Assembly: GCF_010093815.1 (NCBI RefSeq)
Contig: NW_022985552.1
Location: forward strand, 1,535,943-1,599,942
Length of the DNA stretch: 64,000 nucleotides
Reading direction: 5' to 3'
Origin: Pseudovirgaria hyperparasitica
Lineage: Eukaryota > Ascomycota > Dothideomycetes > Acrospermales > Acrospermaceae
Below, piece by piece: positions 31,572 to 42,772 of this stretch. The position numbers were made by a program, and so were the translations under genes. Each line of letters starts with the position of its first letter. The first letter of the stretch is position 1. The notes under the pieces are model-generated. The model was not told where the DNA came from. It was given only the letters and a program-made list of their open reading frames with translations, and did not search any database.

Positions 31572-34129
31572 GATGAAATCCGGCTTGTACTTCTGGGGAG
31601 TTGCGATACTACGACCGTTGATTTGGATTACAAAAGTAGTCCTAATCAGTTCACACCTGTGAAAAATACTGAGGTGGAAGAAATCATAGTGGCGTTGTTA
31701 GCGTATATTGGCCAACCTGTCAATGTATCGAAAAGTCGATACATCCATGTCAATATCGAATCCCACAGTGATATTGCTGAATTAACTAGACCGTTCACAG
31801 AAAATCCTTTCACACTCCATTGAAAAGAATGGATGGCGGTAGTAGTCGAGCTCTAAGAGCATCATAATCGGACGTAGTGCCTACACGAGCCTGGTTATAT
31901 CCTGACTCAGAGGTAGGTTCAGGTTACTGCTGTCTCACAAAATCTGTATACTATGGTATAGTCAGTTTGCCTACCAGCGGGTGAATCGCGATCTCTCCTA
32001 TCACCTTCATCGTCAACGAATCCAGCTTGCTTAAAATGAGAGCTGATTAGTGAAGCTTAAGCTCACTTTAAGCCGAAGTCTCGGCTCGAACATAGCTGAA
32101 CTGGACCAGGTAAGTCCTGGAAGCTCCCTAAAGGTATGGCTGGTAGACCAGTGGGAGTTGAAGTGGTTCTCGAGCTCGTTACTAATCACTTGGAAAGCAC
32201 AGTTCTTCTTTTGAATCCTCGCATGAAGCATGGAGGCTCAGCTTACGCAATGAGTCTGAAGCTATCAATTTGGAGCCATATAATTGATTGAGTTCCTCAA
32301 ACTCACTGGTAATGTGACGCATTACATGGCCGTCAAACGCTAGATAATCGCAGTAGTCAAGACCTGACTTGGCAACAGCTTCGGACTATGTCCAGTGTTA
32401 CAATGGAGTATGTATTCACTGTGGGACAATACTTCTTCTGGTGCCATTATTACAGTATATCATGTCGCCGAGGAACTCCATCCGAAGGATCTACACTCCA
32501 CAAAATTTCACCTCATCAAGCTATCGTTTCTAAGTTACTACAAGAATTCAAGGTAGAGCCAGATGGTTACATTGGATCTGATTTCGATGTCTACGACGTG
32601 TTAGGAACGTGATAGGGTTTTTTATTTGTATCGCGCCTTGAATATAGCATAGTGTCAAGGGTGTGTTCTCGCTTATCCATATGCTATACTACATTTTGAC
32701 ATTGTGTGATAGAATTTTTCTTTAATGATGCATCCGCCATAAGTCTTTACACAAAGTTATAGGAGCTAGAGCAGGTTTGCGTAGCTTGTATTCTTGTGGG
32801 CACGCTGTCAAGTGACTGTTGTGAATTTATAGCCAAAAGGGGAGATATATCGGATGGAAGGTATAGTCATATCTCAATATTTACCTATATCGCGTTCTGA
32901 CATGCTAGAACATGAAGTATATAAAAGACATCCAGAATCCTAAGTGTCTCTTGAGGGAAAATGCAAAGAGAATGAAGATTGAGAAGCATTGGATGATATG
33001 CAGTATATAATGACTCATTGTTCCATCACACTACTTGTGGGATTTGTGTGAAACTGCGGACAAGAATTGCACAACATACCCCTATACTGCTGACACGCAC
33101 GTTCGAAGATCAGATTGACAGTAAATTTGAGTAATGCTGCGAATGATTTGCCCCGTATGAGGTCCGTTGTGCGGCATGTTCATAATCTTCCGCGAAACAT
33201 CTGTTTAAAGTCTCAGTGGGCATTCACGCATGACCGGGCAAGCAAGAGATGTCGACAGACACAGTACTGAAGTCTGAGTGGGAGTGCCTTATACTCACTG
33301 TCGACAATGAGAGTGCAATCATCACAGGGATCGTTGGTGACAGTGTTCACACCACAACTTCGAGAGTTAAAGTCAAAGTGCTCTACAATGACTGGGTTGG
33401 TAATCGCAATCTAGGAATGAAGATTCTGTCGTTGAGCCTCAAAAGTGATGTAGTTAGCTGGGAGAGATTTAGGAGATCCTTGAGCTAACAGATAAAGGGC
33501 ACTACCAGCACACTGCTACTCTTTATTCATATTACAACAAGCTCTCATTAGTCTCACACCTAATTAACAGTCTGATGCACCATAATGCATGTCGACTTAA
33601 ACAAATAAATCGCGCTACGCATGATATTGGTTAGGTTTGTAAAACTGTCTGATAGAAGCAAAGCGAACAGACTCGCGGTACCTTCCTGAGTATCGTCAAG
33701 GAGGGTTTAATTATAGCTAATTAGAACGGCTATAGTAGAATTTATCGTGAGATATAGACATGCAAAATTGTAGGATTGCAGGCTGCCAGTCCCCCTGGAA
33801 GAGCGGACTCCTCACCCACAGCCATGCTGTAATCTGTAATCTCCTTTTTCAATTGTTCTGCATTTCTGAGTGAATCGATAAAATATTGCTTGAATGGCTC
33901 ACAAGATCCCATTTTCCTTGCCATGTATATTGAGTTTCCGATTTACAGCATCTGTAAGTGATATGTCTTGTGACCTTTTCAGTACCTGGCGTTCCCGCAT
34001 TCATTTGTGAGCATCCAGATTGAGCTCTTAAACTCTAAGTTTCGTGGCGTTTCAGCGTAAGGTCTCTAGGTAAGGCCACTCAGCCCCAATAAGGCGATCA
34101 ATCCTCCAGACACTCTTAAAGTCTTTCGA
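31572..34129. other. 2.6 kb gene-poor stretch
   Basis: No supported gene. Open frames at 31623, 32388, 33249 (plus) and 33742 (minus) are short and unrecognised. A perfect 8-bp hairpin (tgtatcga/tcgataca, 31724-31743) is present. Composition is ordinary and not RIP-like. Confidence 0.5.
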
Positions 34130-35013
34130 CTACCGATATATGTCGTCATAACAGTCTTCATGTTGCTCATCTGACTCTGGATACTGCATTGTGTCGGCCA
34201 GCTCAGCCTCGACATTGTTAACTGACACACTGATCTCTTCCCCTTCGGATGGCAGTGGCAACAGCTTAAGCCTTCGCAACGGCTCTGTAATCATGCTAAT
34301 GCGATGACCATAACAGCGTGATTCCTCCACGACGCATTGCATAGCGGTATCGTTCTCTATACCTTGCATGGCTATGTGGAATATGCTGAGGATTCTGTCA
34401 ATAGCCTTGCCCCTGACGCTCATGATAACATCTTGTACCAATTAGTACATGTACGTAGGTGTGCCATTTGTATCGTCGACCTACCACCAATGCCTGCTGG
34501 GGTTGACAGCTCCCGGATGCAGCGTTCAGTAATTCCTCGCTCATCATCCTGCTTATTAGTGGCTTTGACTAGATCTATGAAGCAATCTTTGAACATTTTC
34601 TCCTCGCCAAAGACCCAAGCGATCGAAGGGGAATTTACTGTGATTTCATCGCAGAAGTATTCCAGCCAACGGCACGAAAAGGCTTTTATAAGATGATACA
34701 GATCGTGTGTCTCCACCAGATTTGCCATCTGAGCCAAAATAACGTGACTCAGTCCGGAATCCAAGATCTTGTCGAATTGGAGATGAGCGATTCGGAGAAC
34801 GATTTCCATTGCATCAGGACCATCGTGGGGGAATTCTACAGTGTCCAATGAGCTTTCACTGAGCTTTCCCATAAGCATCTTGCTCCACACAGGGCAAGCA
34901 AGACACATGGTATGGCGAGACACTTAGAATCGGCTCGGAATGCCGGCAGCAAGCTTCGCACCGACCATAATCGTCAAGTCCCCAGTCAAGTCAATTATTG
35001 TGAGTGTCGCCAT
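34130..35013 (-). pseudogene. BTB/POZ-domain gene, probably disrupted
   Basis: Minus strand, from the ATG at 35013 (MATLTIIDLTGDLTIMVGAK) through VSRHTMCLACPVWSKML, PHDGPDAMEIVLRIAHLQFD and LVETHDLYHLIKAFSCRWLE. This is the fungal BTB pattern of a first strand (GDLTxxVG), the helix with SR-x-xLxLASPVW, then the D-x-Y-x-xxK core. A good intron (34432-34484, GTAGGT...CTAAT...CAAG, 53 bp) joins to a C-terminal exon ending at 34130. The frame is interrupted by one TAA (34924-34926) between PSRF and VSRH, where the domain should be continuous. A 39-nt intron could remove it, but it would be shorter than any other here and would delete part of the fold. So either a recent pseudogene with one stop or an unusual intron. 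Partners and role unknown. Confidence 0.6.
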
Positions 35014-36044
35014 GCTGGGTTCCAGAGGTAGAGATTGAAGTGAGCGACTTTGTCCGCTTTGGTGACGAGCATATGATAATTGTAACCACCGTTTTGACTT
35101 GTTCCTGAATAGCTCACAAGCAAAGGTGGAATATAGCATCTGGAAGACTTTGACGGTGAAGGAAAAATACGATCTCAACACCTGAGCCGGAGTTGTGTCG
35201 GCGACGCAGGAAGTATAAGTCTGGTAGTGTATTACCTAGATGAGATCACTTAGACCTCGCATTTGTTTGTACATTTGTGAAGCAAGGCTTGGAAGGCGAT
35301 TCACTTGTGGCCATCCACGTGCCTAAGAGCATATAATGGGCAGCCGACAGCTTGTCCCGTGAACTGTTGACAACTCGGATATTTGAAATTTTTGAAAATT
35401 AAGTATTAACGCGGGACCAAGAGGAAACCAGCGTGAGGGAGCATAGAATCCCGTTGGAGCAAATGAATGCCTTTCTAGGACTATGTTGTGAATTATCTGC
35501 CGACTCATTTCGCGGTCATCAAGTTCCAGGACCATGGCAAGATAAAAAGCGCATGGTCATTTGGAGATTGGGATGCAGCATTAGCGCCTGGTTTTGCGTA
35601 GTTTTGTGTGAATGACGTGCACCACGAAGCTAGACGGTGTTTGTAGAACTCTTTCCTTTGTTGATTGATTCGAGCCAATCATCACCTGTGTACATCCTTG
35701 CGTGAGCAGCTTATTAGTATCAATAGGTTCAATCGGAAATGAAAAGATGGATGCAGCAATGCAATCGTGTAGTAGGGTTGTGCTCGAGAGGATGTCGTAA
35801 ATGATTGACGAGGTGAACGTGGATCTCGAGATCGGAGGTTCAAGCCGAATCATGTGACTTATCTCAACCACCATCCATCATCAAGCTAAGCTAAGCTTGT
35901 CCCTGCTCAACCGCAGCGTAGCTATAAGCACACCTGAGGGCGACGACAACTCTTCCGACGACCAGCACACACTCGATAGCCCTTAACTTCCCATATACCC
36001 TCCCTAGTCCTCGCTGCAGCAACTGTAGCATCAAACCGCCCGCC
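35014..36044. other. Intergenic, 1.0 kb
   Basis: 5' flank of the BTB gene and promoter of V-ATPase subunit B. No gene is supported; the minus frames at 35323, 35581 and 35891 are unrecognised. A short repeat aagctaagctaagctt lies at 35882-35897. Confidence 0.5.
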
Positions 36045-37946
36045 ATGCCGGCCGAAACAATCGATCCTAGGATGATGAAGGTCAATCCTAGGATACGTTA
36101 CAACACTGTCGGGGGTGTCAACGGACCATTGGTCATTCTGGAGAACGTACGAGCCCCAGGAAGACTGTAAAGAGCCCTTAGTAAGATACTGATTTGTGAT
36201 CGATCAGGTCAAATTCCCCCAATACAATGAGATCGTTACTTTGACACTTCCGGATGGCACAGAGAGAGCGGGACAGGTTTTGGAGGCTAGAGGTACACAT
36301 TTTCAACCCCCCTCCCCTTTATTCAATCGCTAATGGATGTCGTCTGCAGGTGATAAGGCTGTTGTACAGGTACACACCATCATACACCGAATCAGCCGGC
36401 CAGCTTCTCACCCAATGAATAGGTTTTCGAAGGCACATCAGGCATCGATGTGAAGAAGGTTTGTGCTTGCATATCATACGAAGAAGTCTGTTGACATTTG
36501 TAGACAAAAGTCGAGTTTAGTGGACACAGTCTAAAGCTTGGTGTCTCGGAAGACATGCTTGGTCGAATATTCGACGGCTCCGGCCGTGCAATCGACAAGG
36601 GACCCAAGGTACTGGCAGAGGACTATTTGGATATTAATGGCAGCCCTATCAACCCATATTCGCGTGTGAGTAAAGCAATGAGATGTAAATGGTTAGGGTC
36701 AGAGCTTGACAACCATACAGGTGTACCCCGAAGAAATGATCTCGACCGGCATCTCCGCTATTGATACGATGAACTCCATTGCCCGTGGGCAGAAGATTCC
36801 TATCTTCTCCGCCGCCGGTCTTCCTCACAACGAAATTGCCGCTCAGATTTGCAGACAAGCGGGTCTCGTCTCCAAGAGTGTACATGATGGGCATGACGAC
36901 AATTTCTCCATTGTCTTTGGTGCTATGGGTGTCAACCTGGAAACCAGTCGATTCTTCACGAAAGACTTCGAAGAGAATGGCAGCATGGAGCGCACCACGC
37001 TCTTCCTCAACCTGGCAAACGATCCGACGTAAGCGCTGAATTTCAGTCTTTGTGTGCTGCAGCTAATAGTGCTCATAGAATTGAACGTATCATCACACCT
37101 CGTCTCGCTCTTACCACCGCCGAATACTATGCCTACCAACTAGAAAAGCACGTTTTGGTCATTCTTACCGACTTATCATCATACTGTGACGCTCTCCGTG
37201 AGGTGTCCGCTGCCCGTGAAGAAGTGCCGGGACGAAGAGGTTTCCCAGGTTACATGTACACGGATTTGTCGACCATATACGAACGTGCTGGCCGTGTCGA
37301 AGGCCGTAATGGATCTATCACCCAGATTCCCATTTTGACCATGCCTAACGACGGTAAGTACATCTATGTCTCTGATCTTGGCACCCAGACTGATCTGCTC
37401 ATAGACATTACCCATCCTATTCCTGACCTGACGGGCTACATCACGGAGGGCCAAATCTTTGTGGACCGCCAACTCGATAACAAGGGTATCTACCCACCCA
37501 TCAACGTCCTTCCTTCTCTCTCGCGGCTCATGAAGTCTGCCATCGGCAAGGGACGTACGCGTGACGATCACGGTGACGTATCAAATCAGCTGTACGCCAA
37601 ATACGCCATCGGCCGAGATGCAGCAGCCATGAAGGCTGTCGTCGGAGAGGAAGCTTTATCCAACGAGGATAAGTTGTCGCTCGAGTTCCTCGAGAAATTC
37701 GAGCGCACATTCATTCAACAATCAGCTTACGAGTCACGCTCCATCACCGAGTCTCTCGATCTTGCATGGTCGCTCCTGCGCATTTATCCGAAGGAGCTAC
37801 TCAATCGTATTCCGGCCAAGGTCCTGGATCAATACTACCAGAGGACCAGTGATAGGAAGAGCAAGCGCGGAAACAAGGATACGAAGGACAGTGCGGGCAA
37901 GGACGGGCCGGAGCAGGAGCAGAGTGAGAACCTGGTGGATGTTTAG
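36045..37946 (+). CDS. VMA2: V-type proton ATPase subunit B, eight exons
   Basis: Exons 36045-36146, 36208-36292, 36350-36369, 36423-36458, 36504-36665, 36721-37028, 37079-37353, 37405-37946; 509 residues, normal for the family. Motifs: [54 protein letters not shown], the nucleotide region [20 protein letters not shown], then [60 protein letters not shown]. It is the non-catalytic nucleotide-binding subunit of the V1 sector at the vacuolar membrane. The C-terminus is a charged Lys/Glu tail. The last intron (37354-37404, 51 bp) has no stop and is a multiple of 3, so simple ORF reading gives a false 17-residue insertion between MPND and ITHPIPD. Exons of 20 and 36 nt are unusually small. Confidence 0.96.
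37354..37404 (+). other. Stop-free in-frame 51-nt intron of VMA2
   Basis: GTAAGT donor, ctgat branch region, catag acceptor. 51 nt = 17 codons without stop. Removal restores the invariant [11 protein letters not shown] block. Confidence 0.88.
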
Positions 37947-39081
37947 AGAGCATTGATGGGAAGGAACAGGAAGACGGAGACGGAGACGGAGACGACGTAG
38001 GAGAAGTAGAAGGAGAAGTTGCATGTAGTCAGGGTCCAGGAACACACGAAACGAGCGCACATCATACTTGGTAGAGAAATGCAGTGCCTTGCGCGGATAG
38101 ACAAATGGCCTGGAGGAATTATGTATACTTTCGACACGTGAGCGAATCATAAATTTTGACTGCCACGACTATTATCTCCACTCTAGCAACGTCATCTGAA
38201 CGACTGATCCAGCACACAGAAAATAGGCCACCCGTTCGTCGTCCTAGCCAGTAAAATTATATGCTCTCACTATTGTTTCATATAATGTTCAGTCATCGGC
38301 ATTTCCCACTAGTCCATTGGCCCCAATGATTAGCCGCCGAAGTACTCCGGCCCAAGCTGAGAGGCCAGCATAGGGGAATCCGGGGTAAGATGCAATTATC
38401 ACATGCCAAAGCCAGCGCACGCACCGGGTCATTAATCCGAGGCCGTGGAGAACCGTCCAAGGCCAGGGTCTGAAGTGTGCGGCCGTAAGGCGATTTTGGA
38501 TGATGGTGCATACCAATTGCTGATCCCGATGACAGCGGTGTCGTGAGTAAGTAAGGTACTACGCAACGTCATTTACGTGCCGGGAGCCTTTCAGATTAAA
38601 ACACCTGACTGTGTTGTTGCAGGCAGCGATCCCAAGAGAGAGAGAGAGAGGATCGGGACGATTACGGCACGAAATTGTGCTCACTGCGATTCATGTGCTT
38701 GATCGCAGCCGTGTTCCGAGGGAGCCTTGGCACATCATGCAGATGAGATTCCGGAATCACGTACATCGACTCTATACATTTGTCCCCTCCCGACGAGCCT
38801 TGACAGTGACGTATGCAATTTTTTCACTTCAGAAATTGTCGTGTCGCTGTTTGAATTGCATACCCAGCGATTTGTGACGTAGTCGTAGACTCGGCGTTAC
38901 GAGGCAGTTAATCGCGTACAGGAAGTGCAGAATAATATCTGCTTTGATCGTGTATGGAGAATTGGTGGCCAAATAGCCGATTCTCCATTGCGTTCATAGT
39001 TCGTACACCTGTCGCCATGCCGGGTATAGTACACATTGAGGTTCGATTGGGAAATCTCGTCAGACCGTATCGCATGTATGG
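37947..39081. other. Convergent intergenic region with GGAGAC repeat
   Basis: Between the 3' ends of VMA2 and the bHLH gene. A short (ggagac)n tract lies at 37972-37997, just after the VMA2 stop, and an (ag)n run near 38636-38650. No gene seen. Confidence 0.5.
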
Positions 39082-40490
39082 TCATGGTGGCCCTAAATTT
39101 GAACTTGGGCTCGGCCTCGTAAAGTCTGCGCTGGGATATGGACCAGCGCGCGCGATTTCTGTGCCGAGCATGTCTTCTAGCTCATTATTTCCTTCGATAA
39201 TATCGTGGAGAAATTGGTAAGTTTCACGGATGGCTATTGCTTTGCTGGCCGTTGTATTGATCAATGCCGGGACAACATTGCGAACCAAGGTCAGATCATC
39301 AGTGATGACGGTTCGCCGACGCTGTTCAGACTTGTTATGATTCTGGCGTCGTTGCTCCTCTGTCAAGTTTCGGCGTGATGATGCTGAGATTCCCGCTGAA
39401 GACTTGCGCCGATTTTGGGGTTGGTTCATACCGTCCCCCATATCGTCCCTTTCATCGTCTGACGTAGAGGTGTCTTGGGATGATGAGCCTATTCGTCGAC
39501 GCTTCGGCTGACTGATATCTTGCATCGCAGACTGCTCCGAGTCAACACTCTCTCCGCGTGTCGAAATGCTTTGTATAGCTGATGGGCGTCGTAGGTTAGG
39601 ACTCGTTACGGGAGTAGTCTCTTCGCTGGCTGCGGCTGTGACGAGAGCAAACCTAGTGAGCCGATCACGCTTATCGACAGCATCGGCAAAACTTGGAGAT
39701 TCAGTAGGTCGTGTGAATCGTTCCGAGAAAGCGGGGTCGGAACCGAAATGTGGGAATCTTAGAAGGGAAGAGACTTTTGACGGGGCGCCCTGCTGTCGTC
39801 TGTTTACGTCTGGGTATGGGAGAAAGAAGTTGTCTTGGGTTGGCCCGACATGTGTCGGACTTGCAGGCTCATTGAATGATTTGACAGAAGAGACATTAGG
39901 TTGCGATGACTGCAGTGGCACTTGTGTGTTGATGGAGGTGTCTATAGGGCTCATGACTGGCGCGGCTGGGTTTCTCGGGGCGGATACAGCTCCGGGCATC
40001 ATGTTCAGACCTGCAAAGGAATTTGTGACTTCTCCAGTCGGGGTGTAAGGATTGGCTGGATCGAAGCCCACAAACTCGTATGCAGGGTTGTGCATGCCCA
40101 TATACGGAGCATTCATTGAAGACAGGTGTGTCGTGGGTTCAAAGTAGACAGCGTCGACTCCATGGACGGTAGGAGGTGTGAATGTAAATTGATGAGTGCT
40201 GGGATCATGAGAGGCTAGATTGGCGAAGGGATTTGACGACTCCGGGCCGATTCCTGCGTAGGGATCTGCGGCAAAGAGATCGTTAAGAGATGCAATCTCG
40301 TTTTGGAATTCTCGCTCTTGAGCAGCAGCATCATGGATATTCGCGCCACCGTCGGGTACAATCATGTCTGGCAGAACTTATGGTTAGCTTGAGATGTTTA
40401 AAAAGTCGGGGTTGTGAACATACAGCCGAAGGCAAAAGGCTTCTCATCTCGGGGTGAAAGATGCGTCTGAGTTTGAGGATTCGAAGTCAT
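39082..40490 (-). CDS. Basic helix-loop-helix transcription factor
   Basis: Exons (minus) 40424-40490 and 39082-40367 (intron 56 bp, GTATGT...GCCAG), 450 residues. The N-terminus MTSNPQTQTHLSPRDEKPF continues FAFGYMIVPDGGANIHDA. A long Ser/Pro/Asn-rich disordered region (about 40-340) with a nuclear-localisation-like PKRRRIG follows. The bHLH lies near the C-terminus (about 355-415): basic region RRQNHNKSEQRRRTVITDDL with the family's His/Asn...Glu-x-x-Arg-Arg, loop NVVPALINTTASKAIA, helix 2 IRETYQFLHDIIEGNNELED. The Glu-Gln-Arg-Arg-Arg set suggests binding of a CANNTG E-box. A clear orthologue name is not evident to me. A tandem heptamer array sits about 0.8 kb upstream. Confidence 0.85.
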
Positions 40491-42772
40491 GTTGCCTGAT
40501 AGAGTGGCTCAAAGCTCCTTTGGGGGAATGTCTTTGTCTTGCTGCGCTCCTATGGCGGTAGTGGTAGTGGTGGAAGAACGAATCGAAGCGGCAGTCGGCG
40601 GAGATGGCATGGAGAGGTGTTGGGGAGTACGACACGCAGTAGCGAACAGGTGGCTGAGATGTGTATCGGAGGGTGATGCGCGGTAGTGGTGATTGTAGGA
40701 AGTTGCTGTTGGTACAGTGCCAACTGTCGTAGGAAGCAGTAGGAAGAGGAGATGTGGGAGATGGAATGACGACAGCGCAGGCAGTTGAAGGTCGCAGCGC
40801 AAGTTGGGGTGAATTCGGTAGATGTGGGGCAGCAGACTGCGTTTTGTGGACCAGGTCAGGGGGCACGGGGACCTGGAAGGCTGGAAGGACGATGTGGAGA
40901 AAGCGGTGACCTCGAGATGAAACAGATGGCTTCCAATGCCAGAAGATGTGATGTAGGATGTGTGATGTGTATATCTTGTGTCGTGGTTCTCAGCGCAGGC
41001 TGTCACATGCATGTAAAGAGAGTCCACCGAAGCCGCAGTAGGAGGGGAGAGAGGAGCTGAATAGTGTTAGGTGAGAGGTAATTATTGGGTCGAAAGAGGT
41101 GCGAGGACGAAGTCGGTTTCTTGCAGGAGGTGATGAAGAAGAACAATCAATGCAATGGGCGCTGGCTTGTAAGTAAAAGTTGTCGACTGGCTGGCTGGAT
41201 GGAGTCTGTCCAGACTCCCTTCCCGTCACTAATTAATAAGAGTTCTTTCTCTACGCTAAACTTCTCCTGACTGTTCGACGCTCAGCAGTAGGTGAGCCGT
41301 GAGCAGTGAACAATGAACAATGAACAATGAATAGTGAGCATGTCTCTGACTGTCCAACGGCGCGAACGGCCCCTCCCCCCCCGGCCCTGGTCGTGCACGT
41401 ACAGCAATACCAGTAGTAGTGGACAGTGAATATTAGTTACAGTACTGTAAGGCCGCGTGTGGAAATAAAGTGACCCCGGATTTGCGGTTGGAGCTTTGGA
41501 GCTCTTGCAGGGGGACGCGCGCCTGAAGTAGCTGGAAACGTGGGGTAATTAATTAGCTATGGATGGATACTATACCTACAGTACGTAACTTATCCTCCGC
41601 GGTTCGCCGACACCGATTTGGACATTTTCCTACGCAGTACACTTCTACTTGTGCCTATTTGCATGTACAGACTAACCAAATAAAAGTCTCTTTGTACAGC
41701 TAATATGAAGGGATGAGTCGGTGACTGGTGCCGGTGCTGGTGTTGGTACTAGCACAAACGCCAAACGCCACAGCTGTCTCATCGTTCTCCTCTAACGTGG
41801 TCGAGCCGCATCATCACACTAGTGAATACTAGTCATAAGTATGTAGGTAGTATGGCAGACTTTGGAATAGTCTTTCACAAAACAAGCTATCTACTTCATC
41901 ATCAGAATTACTATGATATGGTGTGAGTCCAAGGTAAATAGAAGATAGATATAGGAGATAGTCATGAAAACAACAGACATACTATATTCTTATCATCTTC
42001 ATCTTCGTAAATCCTATCTGACCATGCTTGCAAGTGAGTAAGTTCTTAGTACACGTGTATACATAAGTTGTATTATCTAAACAAGCATTGGCGATAACAG
42101 CGTTACTGATGTGCAGTTGGCTGATGCCCGCTGAGATAAGTTTGACGTTGGGTCCCGTCCCGTGTGCAGTAATTAATCGCCGCTCTAAGGATGTAGCTCC
42201 TACGCACGACAAGCGTCGTGGCTAATTAAGGTGAACGTTGGTCCCAAGTTACTGTAGGAAGAATATAAGAGAATAAAAATGCCCAGACTGAGACTTAGAC
42301 TCAGCGAGGTAATTATACTGGACCTAAGCCTCTCCATCGAACGGCTCGCGTTGCTTCACTCCATCCTCGTTATTATTTCTGTTCCTGCGCTACTGCAGCC
42401 TGGTCGACCTCCCCACCAAGTCGCACTCACTGCTTCTGCCTCGGCTTGCTGCTCTTTCTGACGATCTCGCGTCGCTTTTTGACGTCGCCTCACCTGCAGC
42501 TCCAATCTACACCCGCTGAGACAATCCGGGTTGACTTAACTCTACGCATCCAATCTCTGCTGCTTGCTGCACCTCGATCCATCAAATGTAGCATTCTTCA
42601 CACACATCGCTTTTCGTGCCTCGGCGTTCTGTCCACTAGCACTGCTCCGAAACCTCCCGAGCTTTGCTAACTTCTGTGAGCGCGTCGTTCGCTTCATGGC
42701 TCCAGTTTGTTGATCTTGGGTTGCTTAGAGTGCATCATACATGCACCCTTTGAGCTCCTCTGACATCCAACA
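40491..42772. other. Long divergent intergenic region, 2.3 kb
   Basis: Between the bHLH gene (minus) and the TMEM135-like gene (plus). Contains promoters and probably a long leader of the bHLH gene. Several open frames near 40.5-41.0 kb on both strands are low-complexity Ser/Thr/Pro or Arg/Gly artefacts. A heptamer repeat lies at 41299-41340. No gene supported. Confidence 0.5.
41299..41340. repeat. Heptamer tandem repeat (AGTGAAC/AATGAAC)
   Basis: About six units of 7 bp: agtgagc-like ends around agtgaac, aatgaac, aatgaac, aatgaat. It lies about 810 bp upstream of the bHLH start. Related to the array at 49288-49347. Confidence 0.75.

Noticed and set aside
35821-35860. B-box-like ggttcaagccg suggesting a tRNA
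   Set aside because: No A box or stems at the right distance.
37354-37404. 17-residue insertion in V-ATPase subunit B
   Set aside because: Bounded by GTAAGT and catag; removal restores the invariant block, so it is intron.
40444-41060. Long overlapping frames on both strands upstream of the bHLH gene
   Set aside because: Low-complexity Ser/Thr/Pro and Arg/Gly translations in several frames at once, typical of leader/promoter composition.
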